The notes under the pieces are model-generated. The model ran no database searches. It was not told where the DNA came from and saw only the letters and a program-made list of their open reading frames with translations. 64,000 nt of DNA. It comes from Planotetraspora phitsanulokensis. GTDB taxonomy: Bacteria; Actinomycetota; Actinomycetes; Streptosporangiales; Streptosporangiaceae. A program made the position numbers and the translations under genes. Numbering within the stretch: position 1 is the stretch's first letter; every line of letters begins with the position of its first letter. Shown piece after piece: positions 55,131-63,969 of this stretch. The DNA is taken from NCBI RefSeq assembly GCF_016863295.1, contig NZ_BOOP01000014.1:28109-92108 (forward strand), in the 5' to 3' direction.

Positions 55131-56909
55131 TCACGACGACACGAGAAATTGGGTGGCCGCCAGCTCCCGGTAGAGGTCGTCGGACTCGACGAGCTCCTCG
55201 TGGGTGCCCGAGGCGCGCACCCCGCCCGCCTCCATCACGATGATCCGGTCGGCGCCGGTCACCGTGGACAGGCGGTGGGCGATCACCAGGACCGTGGTCT
55301 CCCTGGCGACCTCGGCCACCACCTCGCGCAGACGGAGTTCGTTGACGGCGTCGAGCTGCGAGGTGGCCTCGTCCAGGAGCAGCAGGGACGGCCGGCGGAG
55401 CAGGGCCCTGGCGATGGCGACCCGCTGGCGCTCGCCACCCGAGAGCAGCACTCCGCGGTGGCCGACCAGGGTCTCCAGGCCCGAGGGCAGCCGCTCGACA
55501 AGGCCGTCGAGCCGGGTCCGGGCGAGGGCACGGGCGATCTCCTCCTCGGTGGCCTCCGGGGCGCCGAAGACGAGGTTCTCCCTGAACGTGCCGGCCAGGA
55601 CGGGCGCATCCTGCTCGACGTAGCCGAGCGCGGCCCGCAACTCCCCGAGGGGCCATTCACGGATGTCACGCCCGCCGACGAGGATCGTCCCGGCCTGCGG
55701 CTCGTAGAAGCGCTCGATCAGCCCGAAGACCGTGGACTTGCCCGCTCCCGACGGCCCCACCAGGGCCGTCATCCCGCCCGCGGCGACCTCGAAGCTCACC
55801 CGGTCGTGGACGACCGGCCGGTCCTCGCCGTAGCGGAAGACCACGCCGTCGAAGCGCACCCCGACGGGTGTGCGGTCCCCCGCCCGTCCCGGGCCGCCGT
55901 GGGTCTCGGGCTCGGAGTCGAGCGCGGTAACCTCCTGGATCCGGGTGATCGCGGCCATGGCGACCTGCAGCTGGGTGAGGCTCTGGATGAGCTGCCCGAT
56001 CGGGGCGACCAGATAGAACAGGTACAGCAGGAACGCGATCAGCGCGGAGACCTCCATCGCCCCGCTCGCGACGCGGGCGCCGCCCACGCCGAGCACCGCG
56101 ATGAACGCGAGCTGGACGGACGTCCACGCTCCGGTGCCCGCGACGGAGGTCCAGGCGGCGGCCGTGACGCCGCGGTCACGCGCGAGCGTCGCGGCGCCGG
56201 TGACCGCGGCGATCTCACGGGACTCCGCCCCGCTGGCCTTGACCGTGCGGAACGCCTGCAGGGCGCGGTCGAGTACAGAGCCCATCTCCCCGAGGGCCAC
56301 CTGCGCCTCGAGGGACGCCCGGCGGATCCTGGGCGCGATCGCCAGCCCCATGAGGCCGACCAGGGCCACGACGCCGAGGGTGACCAGGAGCAGCAGGCCG
56401 TCCATGATCGCCATGAGGACCACGGCGCCCAGGAACATGAACACCGACCCCACCGTGCCCGCCAGCGCGTCGGTGTAGACGGCGCGCAGCAGCGTCGTGT
56501 CGGATCCGACCCGCGAGAGCAGGTCTCCCGGCTTGAGCCGGTCCACGTCCGGCACCTTGAGACGGAGGATGCGCTCGACCAGGCTCTTGCGGGTGGCCAG
56601 CACGATGCCCTCGCCCATCCGTTCGAGCAGGAACCGTCCCCAGGCGGCGATCAGGGCGCCCACCAATACGGCCGCCGACAACCCCGCCAGTGGTCCGGCC
56701 AGCCCGGCGCCCTTCCCGAAGGCGTCGATGACCGACTTGGCGAGGACGGGCATCGCCAACCCGGCGAAGGTGCCGATCAGGCTGAGCGAGGCGCCGAGCA
56801 CCAGCGCCTTCCTGTGCGGCCGCACCTGGCCGAACAGGAGCCGCCACGACCCCCGGTCGCGCAGCATGCCGGCCGGCCGGTTCTCCGGCTCCGCGTCGTC
56901 CGCCCCCAT
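55131..56909 (-). CDS. ABC exporter, membrane domain fused to ATPase
   Basis: 592 residues: six-segment membrane domain (about 25-320) then ATPase with Walker A GPSGAGKST at 385-393, signature LLSGGERQR at about 488-496 and LLLLDEA Walker B at about 509-515. This is the homodimeric type-I exporter plan (MsbA/multidrug). ATG 56909 follows GGGGAG at good distance; the frame extends farther upstream but codes for nothing family-like. Single gene; substrate unknown. Confidence 0.9.
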   Translation of the reverse strand: MGADDAEPENRPAGMLRDRGSWRLLFGQVRPHRKALVLGASLSLIGTFAGLAMPVLAKSVIDAFGKGAGLAGPLAGLSAAVLVGALIAAWGRFLLERMGEGIVLATRKSLVERILRLKVPDVDRLKPGDLLSRVGSDTTLLRAVYTDALAGTVGSVFMFLGAVVLMAIMDGLLLLVTLGVVALVGLMGLAIAPRIRRASLEAQVALGEMGSVLDRALQAFRTVKASGAESREIAAVTGAATLARDRGVTAAAWTSVAGTGAWTSVQLAFIAVLGVGGARVASGAMEVSALIAFLLYLFYLVAPIGQLIQSLTQLQVAMAAITRIQEVTALDSEPETHGGPGRAGDRTPVGVRFDGVVFRYGEDRPVVHDRVSFEVAAGGMTALVGPSGAGKSTVFGLIERFYEPQAGTILVGGRDIREWPLGELRAALGYVEQDAPVLAGTFRENLVFGAPEATEEEIARALARTRLDGLVERLPSGLETLVGHRGVLLSGGERQRVAIARALLRRPSLLLLDEATSQLDAVNELRLREVVAEVARETTVLVIAHRLSTVTGADRIIVMEAGGVRASGTHEELVESDDLYRELAATQFLVSS

Positions 56910-57006
56910 GGCCACTCCCCTGTGCGCGGCCACGCCGCGTCCGTCGACTACTGCGACGGTAGGTCGCGAGCGGCGATCGTGGGCGCGCCCGGAGCGGAAA
57001 ATCCGA

Positions 57007-57699
57007 TCAGTCCAGGTCGGGGATGTCGTAGTCGTCGTAGTCCGCGTCGCCGTCGTCGACCCGGCGCAGCCGGATGTCCTCGGCCCAGGCGTACGCGAAG
57101 CGCCGGATCCTGCCGATGGCCTCCTCGTCGAGTCCCTGCTCGGCGAACCCCTCGTCCGCGAGCAGGTCGACGCTCTCCAGCCGCTGGAGCAGATCCTCGG
57201 TGAGCCACTCGTCGTCGTGCCGGCCGCCGAGTTGCTCGAGCTCGCGAAAGCCGTACAACCCGGAGACGGCCGCGACGTCGGCGAAGTCCCGGGGCAGGCC
57301 GGTGTCGCGCAACGACCGCACGGCGAGTCCCGCCGCGTCGTCGAGCCCCACGACCGGGCACGGCTCGACGACGGACGGCTCGACCAGCAGGGCCTCGCGG
57401 GACAGGCGGATCTCACCGCTCTGGCCGCCGATCTCGTCGGTGACGACCAGGCGGCCCACGCGCGGCGTGACCTCGCAGACCCGGGCGGACAGGCCGGTCC
57501 TGCCGAACGCGCCGGCGACCTGCTCGGCGACCTCGGGAAGGGGCGTCTCGTCCGCGGTCGCGAACTCGAGTTCCCCGGCCGGCCTGCCGGGCAGGCCGTG
57601 CGCCGTCATGGCGTAGCCGCCGGCGAGCAGCAGGCCGTAGCGGTCGCACACCACGCGGGCGTCCTCGATCAGGCGGAGATGGAACGGCGGCAGCTCCAC
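57007..57699 (-). CDS. AbiEii-like nucleotidyltransferase, altered active site
   Basis: 230 residues resembling the AbiEii/AbiGii toxin-type nucleotidyltransferases: LLLAGGYAMTAHGLPGR then, where the family has T-x-D-x-D, GELEFAT, so both metal-binding aspartates are Glu or shifted. The later Arg-Asp-x-x-Asp element is kept as DTGLPRDFADVAAV, but the usual Lys before it is not seen. Ends in an Asp-rich tail. No AbiEi antitoxin gene is adjacent. GTG 57699 with GAGAGGG upstream. Activity is doubtful; housekeeping members exist widely in actinomycetes. Confidence 0.65.
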   Translation of the reverse strand: MELPPFHLRLIEDARVVCDRYGLLLAGGYAMTAHGLPGRPAGELEFATADETPLPEVAEQVAGAFGRTGLSARVCEVTPRVGRLVVTDEIGGQSGEIRLSREALLVEPSVVEPCPVVGLDDAAGLAVRSLRDTGLPRDFADVAAVSGLYGFRELEQLGGRHDDEWLTEDLLQRLESVDLLADEGFAEQGLDEEAIGRIRRFAYAWAEDIRLRRVDDGDADYDDYDIPDLD

Positions 57700-57801
57700 T
57701 ATTCGCGGGCCCTCTCACATCTGGACGGCCGGCCGCCGTTGCTGGTCAGCGGGCCGGCTGGGCATTTCCCCAGTATGGCCGTTCGGCGGGCGGCGCGGCG
57801 G

Positions 57802-57996
57802 TCATCCCGCCACGCCGTACAGCTGGCGGATCTCCCTCGCGGTCTCGGCGACGGCGTGCCAGGTCAGGCACAACCTCGCCTCCGCCTCCTCAGTGCGGGC
57901 CTCGGCCGCGAGCAGTCCGTCGCCCGTCAACAGGGCGGCTTCCCCTTTCAACCGCGCCGCCATTTCCTGAAATTCGAAATGCCCCTTCGACTCCAT
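57802..57996 (-). CDS. 64-residue helical protein, unknown
   Basis: Starts MESKGHFEFQEMAARL and continues as one Ala/Glu-rich amphipathic helix set, with a single Cys and Trp (EARLCLTWHAV), ending IRQLYGVAG. ATG 57996 has GGGGAG eight bases upstream, the strongest evidence that it is a gene; a longer frame to 58104 would overlap the membrane-protein gene. It lies 102 bases upstream of the nucleotidyltransferase on the same strand and may be its partner. I recognise no family. Confidence 0.5.
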   Translation of the reverse strand: MESKGHFEFQEMAARLKGEAALLTGDGLLAAEARTEEAEARLCLTWHAVAETAREIRQLYGVAG

Positions 57997-58063
57997 GCCG
58001 TCGACTCCCCACCCCGGAACGACTTCGCATGGATAAATACCCGTAATTGCGTTTTCTATTGAT

Positions 58064-58855
58064 TCATGAACGCCAGGATCGGCGTTGTGACGACGGAACG
58101 TCATGGCGTCCGGAGACGAACTCCTGAAAGGCGATCTTCACGCGGATGACGGGCCTGCGCCACCGTTCCTCACGATGGACGGCTTTCGCCATCCGGCGCG
58201 GTTTGGGCCTCCTCGCGACCTCGGAGTAGTACCAGCGGGCCCACGGCGACCCCGGACGGGCGAGCCGTACGGCCCCGATGTACACGAACGGCGGGACGAA
58301 CAGCCCGATGAGGCCACTCCAGATCTTCCCCTTGAGCAGGGTGACCACGGCGAAGACGAGATTGACGACGAGGATCGCCACCGCCGTCCCCCTGCCGCCG
58401 AACGCGCCGCCCGAGCCGCCCCAGGCGAGCGGGCGCAGGCCGAGCAGCAGCAGGCCGGTCCCCGCCACGGCCACGAAGACGGCGTCGACGGAGGTGCGCC
58501 CCTCCTCCTGCCAGTAGACGTCGCGCAGGTGCAGCAGCAGGGCGAACTCGTCGAGCACGAGCGCGGATCCGACACCGAAGGCGGCCGCGGAGAAGGAGTA
58601 CCACCCGATGGAGACGCTGGACAGGATCAGTCCGGCGACCCCGCTGAGCAACATCAGCACGACGCCGAACACGACGTGGTGGATGTGCGTCTCCCCCACG
58701 CTGACGTTGCCGAACCAGCGCACCCGCGAACGGATCAGCCGGACGTTCACGCGCGTGCCCACGAAGGCGACGATCAGCGCCACGAAGAAGCAGAACAGCG
58801 GCAACCTGCGCGCACCCTCGTGAAGCGACGCGTCAGCCAGGTACCAGTCGGCCAT
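58064..58855 (-). CDS. Polytopic membrane protein of unknown function
   Basis: 263 residues, six to seven membrane segments. Distinctive conserved-looking parts are VGETHIHHVVFGVVLMLLSG and ALVLDEFALLLHLRDVYWQEEGR, paired His and acidic residues inside or beside segments that could bind metal. The C-terminus is basic and cytoplasmic. ATG 58855 follows GAGGACTC. Similar proteins occur in many actinobacteria, as far as I recall, without known function. Confidence 0.72.
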   Translation of the reverse strand: MADWYLADASLHEGARRLPLFCFFVALIVAFVGTRVNVRLIRSRVRWFGNVSVGETHIHHVVFGVVLMLLSGVAGLILSSVSIGWYSFSAAAFGVGSALVLDEFALLLHLRDVYWQEEGRTSVDAVFVAVAGTGLLLLGLRPLAWGGSGGAFGGRGTAVAILVVNLVFAVVTLLKGKIWSGLIGLFVPPFVYIGAVRLARPGSPWARWYYSEVARRPKPRRMAKAVHREERWRRPVIRVKIAFQEFVSGRHDVPSSQRRSWRS

Positions 58856-58895
58856 GATGAGTCCTCGATCGGCGGAACTGTGGGGAGCGGGGCGG

Positions 58896-59624
58896 TCAGC
58901 CGAGGAAGCCGCGCAGCAGCGCGGCCGTCCCCTCCAGGTGCTCGGCCACCGCCCGCCGAGCGCCCTCGGGATCGCTGTCCACGATCGCCCCCACGATGGC
59001 CGCGTGCTGTGTGGCGGCGTGCTCGATGTTGGGCCGGAGCACCGGGATGGCGTTCAGCAGGTCGGTCACGCGCAGACGGGCGTCCGCGCACGCGGCGGCG
59101 AGCAGGGGCGAGCCGGTCAGCTCGGCGATGGCGAGGTGGAAGGCGATGTCGAGCCGCCGGTAGTCGGCCGGGGCCGCGTCGTTCACCCCGGCCAGGCGGG
59201 CGGCGAGCGTCTCCCGCTGTCCGTCGGTGAGCTCCGCGCCGGCCAGGATCTGGGCCGCGCCGCACTCGACCGCCATCCGGAAGGTCAGCGCGTCCTCCAG
59301 CCCGCCCGCCCCCATCTCGTTGACGGCGCGGCGCAGGTCTCCCTTGCGCGGGCTCGGCGGCCGGTAGACGACGAACGCTCCGCCGTACCGGCCTCGCCGT
59401 ACGTCGAGGAAGCCGGCCTCCTGGAGCGCGCGGATCGCCTCGCGTAAGGTGACGCGGCTGATGCCGAGCTGTGCGGCGAGCTCCCGCTCCGGCGGCAGCT
59501 TCTCCCCGTGGGCGACGACGCCGAGCTTGATGGCCTGCAACAGCCGCTCGACGGTCTCCTCGAACGCGTTGCCCGCCCGGACCGGCCTGAGGAGCGAGAC
59601 GGCCCCCGTCGCGGACCCGTCCAT
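58896..59624 (-). CDS. FadR-subfamily GntR regulator
   Basis: 242 residues. Winged helix (about 22-90) with KLPPERELAAQLGISRVTLRE and ALQEAGFLDVRRGRYGG, then all-helical FCD domain (about 100-235) with the metal-binding pattern DIAFHLAIAELTG and HAAIVGAI. It is divergent from the gamma-glutamyl-polyamine operon, and an operator-like palindrome is in the spacer, so it most likely represses that operon, relieved by a pathway acid. Confidence 0.88.
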   Translation of the reverse strand: MDGSATGAVSLLRPVRAGNAFEETVERLLQAIKLGVVAHGEKLPPERELAAQLGISRVTLREAIRALQEAGFLDVRRGRYGGAFVVYRPPSPRKGDLRRAVNEMGAGGLEDALTFRMAVECGAAQILAGAELTDGQRETLAARLAGVNDAAPADYRRLDIAFHLAIAELTGSPLLAAACADARLRVTDLLNAIPVLRPNIEHAATQHAAIVGAIVDSDPEGARRAVAEHLEGTAALLRGFLG

Positions 59625-59652
59625 GCTCCACCGTCCCTTCGCGAATCGGCCC

Positions 59653-59738
59653 CCGTGGGCCGAGGTTAACCCACGGAGCGTTGTTGACTCAGGGGCAGGC
59701 CTGGTGCTTGCATGCCCTTCAATGGTCTGTTTCCAGAC
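59653..59738 (+). promoter_or_regulatory. Promoter and operator of the gamma-glutamyl-polyamine operon
   Basis: -35-like TTGACT (59684-59689), 18-bp spacer, weak -10-like TTGCAT (59708-59713). GTCTG-TTTC-CAGAC at 59725-59738 sits just downstream, where a FadR-type repressor would block transcription. A longer repeat CCGTGGG (59653-59659) / CCCACGG (59670-59676) lies closer to the regulator gene. Confidence 0.5.
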
Positions 59739-59755
59739 TTTTGACAGGAGGCGCC

Positions 59756-61102
59756 GTGCTTGACGTCGAGCAGCTCCGCGGCGACATCGAGGCCGGGCGG
59801 GTGGACACCGTCCTGCTCGCCGTCACCGACATGCAGGGCAGGCTCCAGGGCAAGCGCCTGTCGGCGCGGTACTTCCTGGAGGAGGTCCTCGGCCACGCCG
59901 CGGAGGGGTGCAACTACCTGCTCGCGGTCGACGTCGACATGAACACGGTGGACGGCTACGCCATGTCGTCGTGGGACCGCGGCTACGGCGACTTCGTCAT
60001 GAGGCCCGACCTCGGGACGCTGCGCCGGGTGCCCTGGCAGGAGGGGACCGTCCTGCTGCTGGCCGACCTGGTCTGGGAGGACGGGTCCGACGTCGTCCCC
60101 TCCCCCCGGCAGATCCTCCGCCGGCAGGCCGCCCGGCTGGCCGACCGGGGCTGGACCGCCTTCGTCGGCACCGAGCTGGAGTTCTGCGTCTACAACGACA
60201 CCTACGAGGACGCGTGGCGGCGCGGCTACCGCGACCTGACGCCCGCCAACCTCTACAACGTCGACTACTCCCTGCTCGGCACCGCCAGGATCGAGCCGCT
60301 GCTGCGCAGGATCCGGCTCGGCATGGAGGGCGCGGGCCTGTACGTGGAGTCGGCGAAGGGCGAGTGCAACCTCGGCCAGCACGAGATCGCCTTCCGGTTC
60401 TCCGACGCGCTGACGACGTGCGACAACCACGTGATCTACAAGAACGGGGCCAAGGAGATCGCCGCCCAGGAGGGCAGCTCGATCACCTTCATGGCCAAGC
60501 CGAACCAGCGTGAGGGCAACTCCTGCCACATCCACATCTCCCTGCGGGACTCCGAGGGGCATCCGGTGATGGCGGGGGCCGGGCCGCACGGGCTCTCCAA
60601 GGTCGGCGAGCACTTCATCGCGGGCCAGCTCGCCGCGCTCCGGGAGCTGACCCTCTTCTACGCGCCCAACATCAACTCGTACAAGCGGTACGTCCCCGGC
60701 AGCTTCGCCCCCACCGCCGTCAAGTGGGGCATCGACAACCGGACCTGCTCGCTGCGCCTCGTCGGCCACGGGCCCTCGCTCCGGGTGGAGAACCGCGTGC
60801 CCGGCGGCGACGTGAACCCGTACCTGGCGGTGTCGGCCCTGATCGCCGCGGGCCTGCGCGGGATCGAGGAGGAGTTGCCGCTGGAAGCGCCCTTCGCGGG
60901 GAACGCCTACGCCGCGGGCGCGGAGACGGTGCCGGGCACGCTCCGCGACGCCCTGCCCCTGTGGGAGGGGTCCGACCTCGCCGAGGCGGCGTTCGGCAAG
61001 GATGTGGTCGAGCACTACGCGAACAACGCACGGGTCGAGCTGGCCGCCTACGACGCGGCGGTCACCGACTGGGAGCTCTATCGGGGGTTCGAGAGGCTGT
61101 GA
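59756..61102 (+). CDS. Glutamine-synthetase-like gamma-glutamylpolyamine synthetase
   Basis: 448 residues of the GS fold but not a standard GlnA. ATP/metal residues in FVGTELEF (Glu140, Glu142), AKGECNLGQHEIAF, NSCHIHISL, NRTCSLRLVG and ENRVPGGDVNPYLA; no Tyr-adenylylation loop. Size and neighbours match GlnA4/GlnA3-like ligases that join glutamate to polyamines or ethanolamine (PuuA-type), comparable to M. tuberculosis glnA4. GTG 59756 follows AGGAGG. It overlaps the aldehyde dehydrogenase start (GTGA). Confidence 0.85.
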   Translation: MLDVEQLRGDIEAGRVDTVLLAVTDMQGRLQGKRLSARYFLEEVLGHAAEGCNYLLAVDVDMNTVDGYAMSSWDRGYGDFVMRPDLGTLRRVPWQEGTVLLLADLVWEDGSDVVPSPRQILRRQAARLADRGWTAFVGTELEFCVYNDTYEDAWRRGYRDLTPANLYNVDYSLLGTARIEPLLRRIRLGMEGAGLYVESAKGECNLGQHEIAFRFSDALTTCDNHVIYKNGAKEIAAQEGSSITFMAKPNQREGNSCHIHISLRDSEGHPVMAGAGPHGLSKVGEHFIAGQLAALRELTLFYAPNINSYKRYVPGSFAPTAVKWGIDNRTCSLRLVGHGPSLRVENRVPGGDVNPYLAVSALIAAGLRGIEEELPLEAPFAGNAYAAGAETVPGTLRDALPLWEGSDLAEAAFGKDVVEHYANNARVELAAYDAAVTDWELYRGFERL

Positions 61103-62478
61103 AGGTACTCAATCCGGCGACCGAGGACGTGGTCGCCGAGGTCGGCATGGCCGACGCCGCCGAGGTCGACCGGGTGGTCGAGCGCGCGCGCAGGGCGTTT
61201 CCCGGATGGCGGTCGGTCGCCCCGGGCGAGAGGGCGCGGCTGCTGCGGCGGTTCGCCCAGGTGGTCGAGGACCACGCCGAGGAACTCGCCCAACTCGAGA
61301 TCGCGGGCGCTGGGCACACGATCGGCAACGCCCGCTGGGAGGCCGGCAACGTCCGCGACGTCCTGAACTTCTACGCGGGCGCGCCCGAGCGCGACCACGG
61401 CAGGCAGATCCCCGTCGCGGGCGGCGTGGACATCACGTTCCAGGAGCCCCTGGGCGTCGTCGGCGTCATCGTGCCGTGGAACTTCCCCATGGTCATCATG
61501 ACCTGGGGGGTGGCTCCGGCCCTGGCCGCGGGCAACACCGTCGTCGTCAAGCCCGCGGAGTGGACTCCTCTGACGGCGCTGCGGCTGGCCGAACTGGCCC
61601 TCGAGGCCGGCATCCCCGAGGGCGTGCTGCAGGTCGTCCCCGGCGAGGGCGAGGTGGCCGGCGCCCGGCTCGTCGCGCACCCGGACGTGCGCAAGATCGT
61701 GTTCACGGGTTCGACCGAGGTGGGCAAACTGATCGCGGCCCAGGCCGCCGCCCAGGTGAAGCGGGTGACGCTGGAGCTCGGCGGCAAGAGCGCCAACATC
61801 GTCTTCGCCGACTCCGACCTGGACAGGGCGGCGGCGTCCGCCCCGATGGCGGTGTTCGACAACTCCGGGCAGGACTGCTGCGCCCGATCGCGCATCCTGG
61901 TGGAGCGTTCCGTGTACGACGACTTCCTCGATCGGCTCGCCTGGGCCGTCAGGGACGTGAAGGTCGGCGACCCGCTCGACCCCGCCACGCAGATGGGCCC
62001 GCTGATCAGCGCCGAGCACCGCGAGCGGGTGGCGTCGTTCGTCGGGGCCGTTGACGTGCACACGGCCGGATCCCGCCCGGACGGGCCCGGCTTCTGGTTC
62101 GCCCCCACCGTGCTGGCCGCGCCCGCCGGGTTCGACCCGCTGGCCGAGGGCTCCGGCGCCTTCCACAGGGCGTTCACCGAGGAGATCTTCGGGCCGGTCG
62201 TGTCCGTCGTCCCGTTCGACGACGAGGCCCATGCCGTGCGGATCGCCAACCACACGACGTACGGCCTGTCCGGATCGATCTGGACGCGGGACGTCGGGCG
62301 CGCCCTTCGGGTGGCCAGGGCGGTCGAGGCGGGCAACCTGTCGGTGAACTCCCATTCCAGCGTCCGCTACTGGACGCCGTTCGGCGGCTTCAAGCAGTCC
62401 GGCCTCGGCCGGGAGCTCGGCCCCGACGCCCTGGCCGCCTTCACCGAGACCAAGAACGTCTTCATTTCCACGGAGTAG
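61099..62478 (+). CDS. Aldehyde dehydrogenase of the gamma-glutamyl route
   Basis: 459 residues. PWNFP substrate motif near 126-130, general base Glu226 in TLELGGKSA, nucleophile Cys260 in NSGQDCCARSR. In the Puu-type pathway it oxidises gamma-glutamyl-aminobutyraldehyde (PuuC-like; cf. aldC in mycobacteria). It is only distantly like the dehydrogenase at 2732. GTG 61099 overlaps the GS stop. Confidence 0.88.
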   Translation: MKVLNPATEDVVAEVGMADAAEVDRVVERARRAFPGWRSVAPGERARLLRRFAQVVEDHAEELAQLEIAGAGHTIGNARWEAGNVRDVLNFYAGAPERDHGRQIPVAGGVDITFQEPLGVVGVIVPWNFPMVIMTWGVAPALAAGNTVVVKPAEWTPLTALRLAELALEAGIPEGVLQVVPGEGEVAGARLVAHPDVRKIVFTGSTEVGKLIAAQAAAQVKRVTLELGGKSANIVFADSDLDRAAASAPMAVFDNSGQDCCARSRILVERSVYDDFLDRLAWAVRDVKVGDPLDPATQMGPLISAEHRERVASFVGAVDVHTAGSRPDGPGFWFAPTVLAAPAGFDPLAEGSGAFHRAFTEEIFGPVVSVVPFDDEAHAVRIANHTTYGLSGSIWTRDVGRALRVARAVEAGNLSVNSHSSVRYWTPFGGFKQSGLGRELGPDALAAFTETKNVFISTE

Positions 62479-62482
62479 AGAC

Positions 62483-63247
62483 ATGCAGCGTTTGCAAGAC
62501 CGCGTCGCCGTCATCACGGGGGCGGGCAGCGGCATCGGCCTCGCCACGGCGCAGCGGTTCGCCCAGGAGGGCGCGAAGATCGTGGCCGTGGACCTCGACG
62601 AGGTGGCTGGGGCCAAGGTCGCCGACGAGGTCGGCGGGCTGTTCGTCCGAGCCGACGTGGCCGACGAGGACGACGTCGTGCGGATGTACCAGACCGCGTT
62701 CGACACCTACGGCAGCATCGACGTCGCCTTCAACAACGCGGGGATCTCACCGCCGGAGGACGACTCCATCCTCGACACCGGCATCGAGGCGTGGCGCCGG
62801 GTCCAGGAGGTCAACCTCACCAGCGTCTACCTGTGCTGCAAGCACGTCCTGCCGTACATGCGGCGGCAGGGCAAGGGCTCGATCATCAACACGGCGTCGT
62901 TCGTGGCGGTGCTGGGCTCGGCCACGTCGCAGATCTCCTACACCGCGTCCAAGGGCGGCGTGCTCGCGATGAGCCGCGAGCTCGGCGTGCAGTTCGCGCG
63001 CGAGGGCATCCGGGTGAACGCGCTGTGCCCGGGGCCGGTGGACACCCCCCTGCTGCGGGAGCTGTTCGCCAAGGACCCCGAGCGCGCGCAGCGCCGGCTC
63101 GTCCACGTGCCGATCGGGCGGTTCGCCCGCGCCGAGGAGATCGCGGCCGCCGTCGCCTTCCTCGCGTCCGACGACTCGAGCTTCATCACCGCATCGGAGT
63201 TCCTGGTCGACGGCGGCATCTCCGGGGCGTACGTCACCCCCCTGTAA
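62483..63247 (+). CDS. Short-chain dehydrogenase/reductase
   Basis: 254 residues. Cofactor motif TGAGSGIG (12-19), FNNAG, catalytic Ser139, Tyr153 and Lys157 (YTASK), and DGGI end, the classic SDR. Four bases after the dehydrogenase stop. An SDR occupies the same position in mycobacteria (Rv2857c), so it belongs to the pathway, perhaps for an alcohol or 3-hydroxy intermediate; the substrate is not known. Confidence 0.9.
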   Translation: MQRLQDRVAVITGAGSGIGLATAQRFAQEGAKIVAVDLDEVAGAKVADEVGGLFVRADVADEDDVVRMYQTAFDTYGSIDVAFNNAGISPPEDDSILDTGIEAWRRVQEVNLTSVYLCCKHVLPYMRRQGKGSIINTASFVAVLGSATSQISYTASKGGVLAMSRELGVQFAREGIRVNALCPGPVDTPLLRELFAKDPERAQRRLVHVPIGRFARAEEIAAAVAFLASDDSSFITASEFLVDGGISGAYVTPL

Positions 63248-63273
63248 CGGCATCCGATTCGAGCGAGGTGGTC

Positions 63274-63969
63274 ATGTCACGACCGGTCATCGGCATCACG
63301 TGCTACGTGGAGCCCGCCACATTCACGGTCTGGGACATGACCACCGCGCTGCTGCCGTACATGTACGTCGAGCACGTCGCCCGGGCCGGAGGGCAGCCGG
63401 TGATCATCCCGCCCGCGGGCGATCCCGCCGAGCTGGCCGGCCGGCTCGACGGCCTGATCATCGCGGGCGGGGGCGACATCGACCCCGCCCGGTACGGCTC
63501 CCCCGCGCACGAACAGACCGGATACGTACGGAAATTTCGCGATGAGGCGGAGTTCGGGCTGATGCGGGCCGCCCTCGACTCCGGCCTGCCGTTCCTCGGC
63601 ATCTGCCGCGGGCTCCAGGTCCTCAACGTGGCCCTGGGAGGCTCGCTCCACCAGCATCTCCCCGACGTGGTCGGCCACACCGCCCACTCACCCGCCCCCG
63701 GCACCTTCGGCCGGGTCCCCGTACGGCTCTCGCCGTCCCTCGCCGAGATCTACCGGGACGACCGGGTCACCCCGGCGCACTACCACCATCAGGCGGTCGA
63801 CCGGCTGGCTGAGGGCCTGGAGGTCACCGCCTGGTCGGACGACGACACCGTCGAGGCCGTGGAGTTGCCCGGCCATCCGTTCGCCTTGGCCGTCCAGTGG
63901 CATCCCGAGGCCGACGAGGACGGCGCCCTCTTCGACGCGTTCCTCAGCGCCGCCAAGCGAGATGGCTGA
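63274..63969 (+). CDS. Gamma-glutamyl-GABA hydrolase-like class I amidotransferase
   Basis: 231 residues with catalytic Cys111 in FLGICRGLQV, His210 and Glu212 in VQWHPE and the oxyanion GGGDIDP loop: a PuuD-like free-standing glutaminase that releases GABA and glutamate. ATG 63274 follows GAGCGAGGTGG. It completes a PuuA-PuuC-PuuD-like set; the amine oxidase (PuuB) is missing. Confidence 0.88.
   Translation: MSRPVIGITCYVEPATFTVWDMTTALLPYMYVEHVARAGGQPVIIPPAGDPAELAGRLDGLIIAGGGDIDPARYGSPAHEQTGYVRKFRDEAEFGLMRAALDSGLPFLGICRGLQVLNVALGGSLHQHLPDVVGHTAHSPAPGTFGRVPVRLSPSLAEIYRDDRVTPAHYHHQAVDRLAEGLEVTAWSDDDTVEAVELPGHPFALAVQWHPEADEDGALFDAFLSAAKRDG

Noticed and set aside
53458..55173. 571-codon plus-strand frame across hutF and the following spacer
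   Set aside because: Mostly antisense to hutF; the spacer part lacks a ribosome site and family resemblance.
57802..58104. 100-residue version of the small gene
   Set aside because: It would overlap the end of the membrane-protein gene; the ATG at 57996 has a much better ribosome site.
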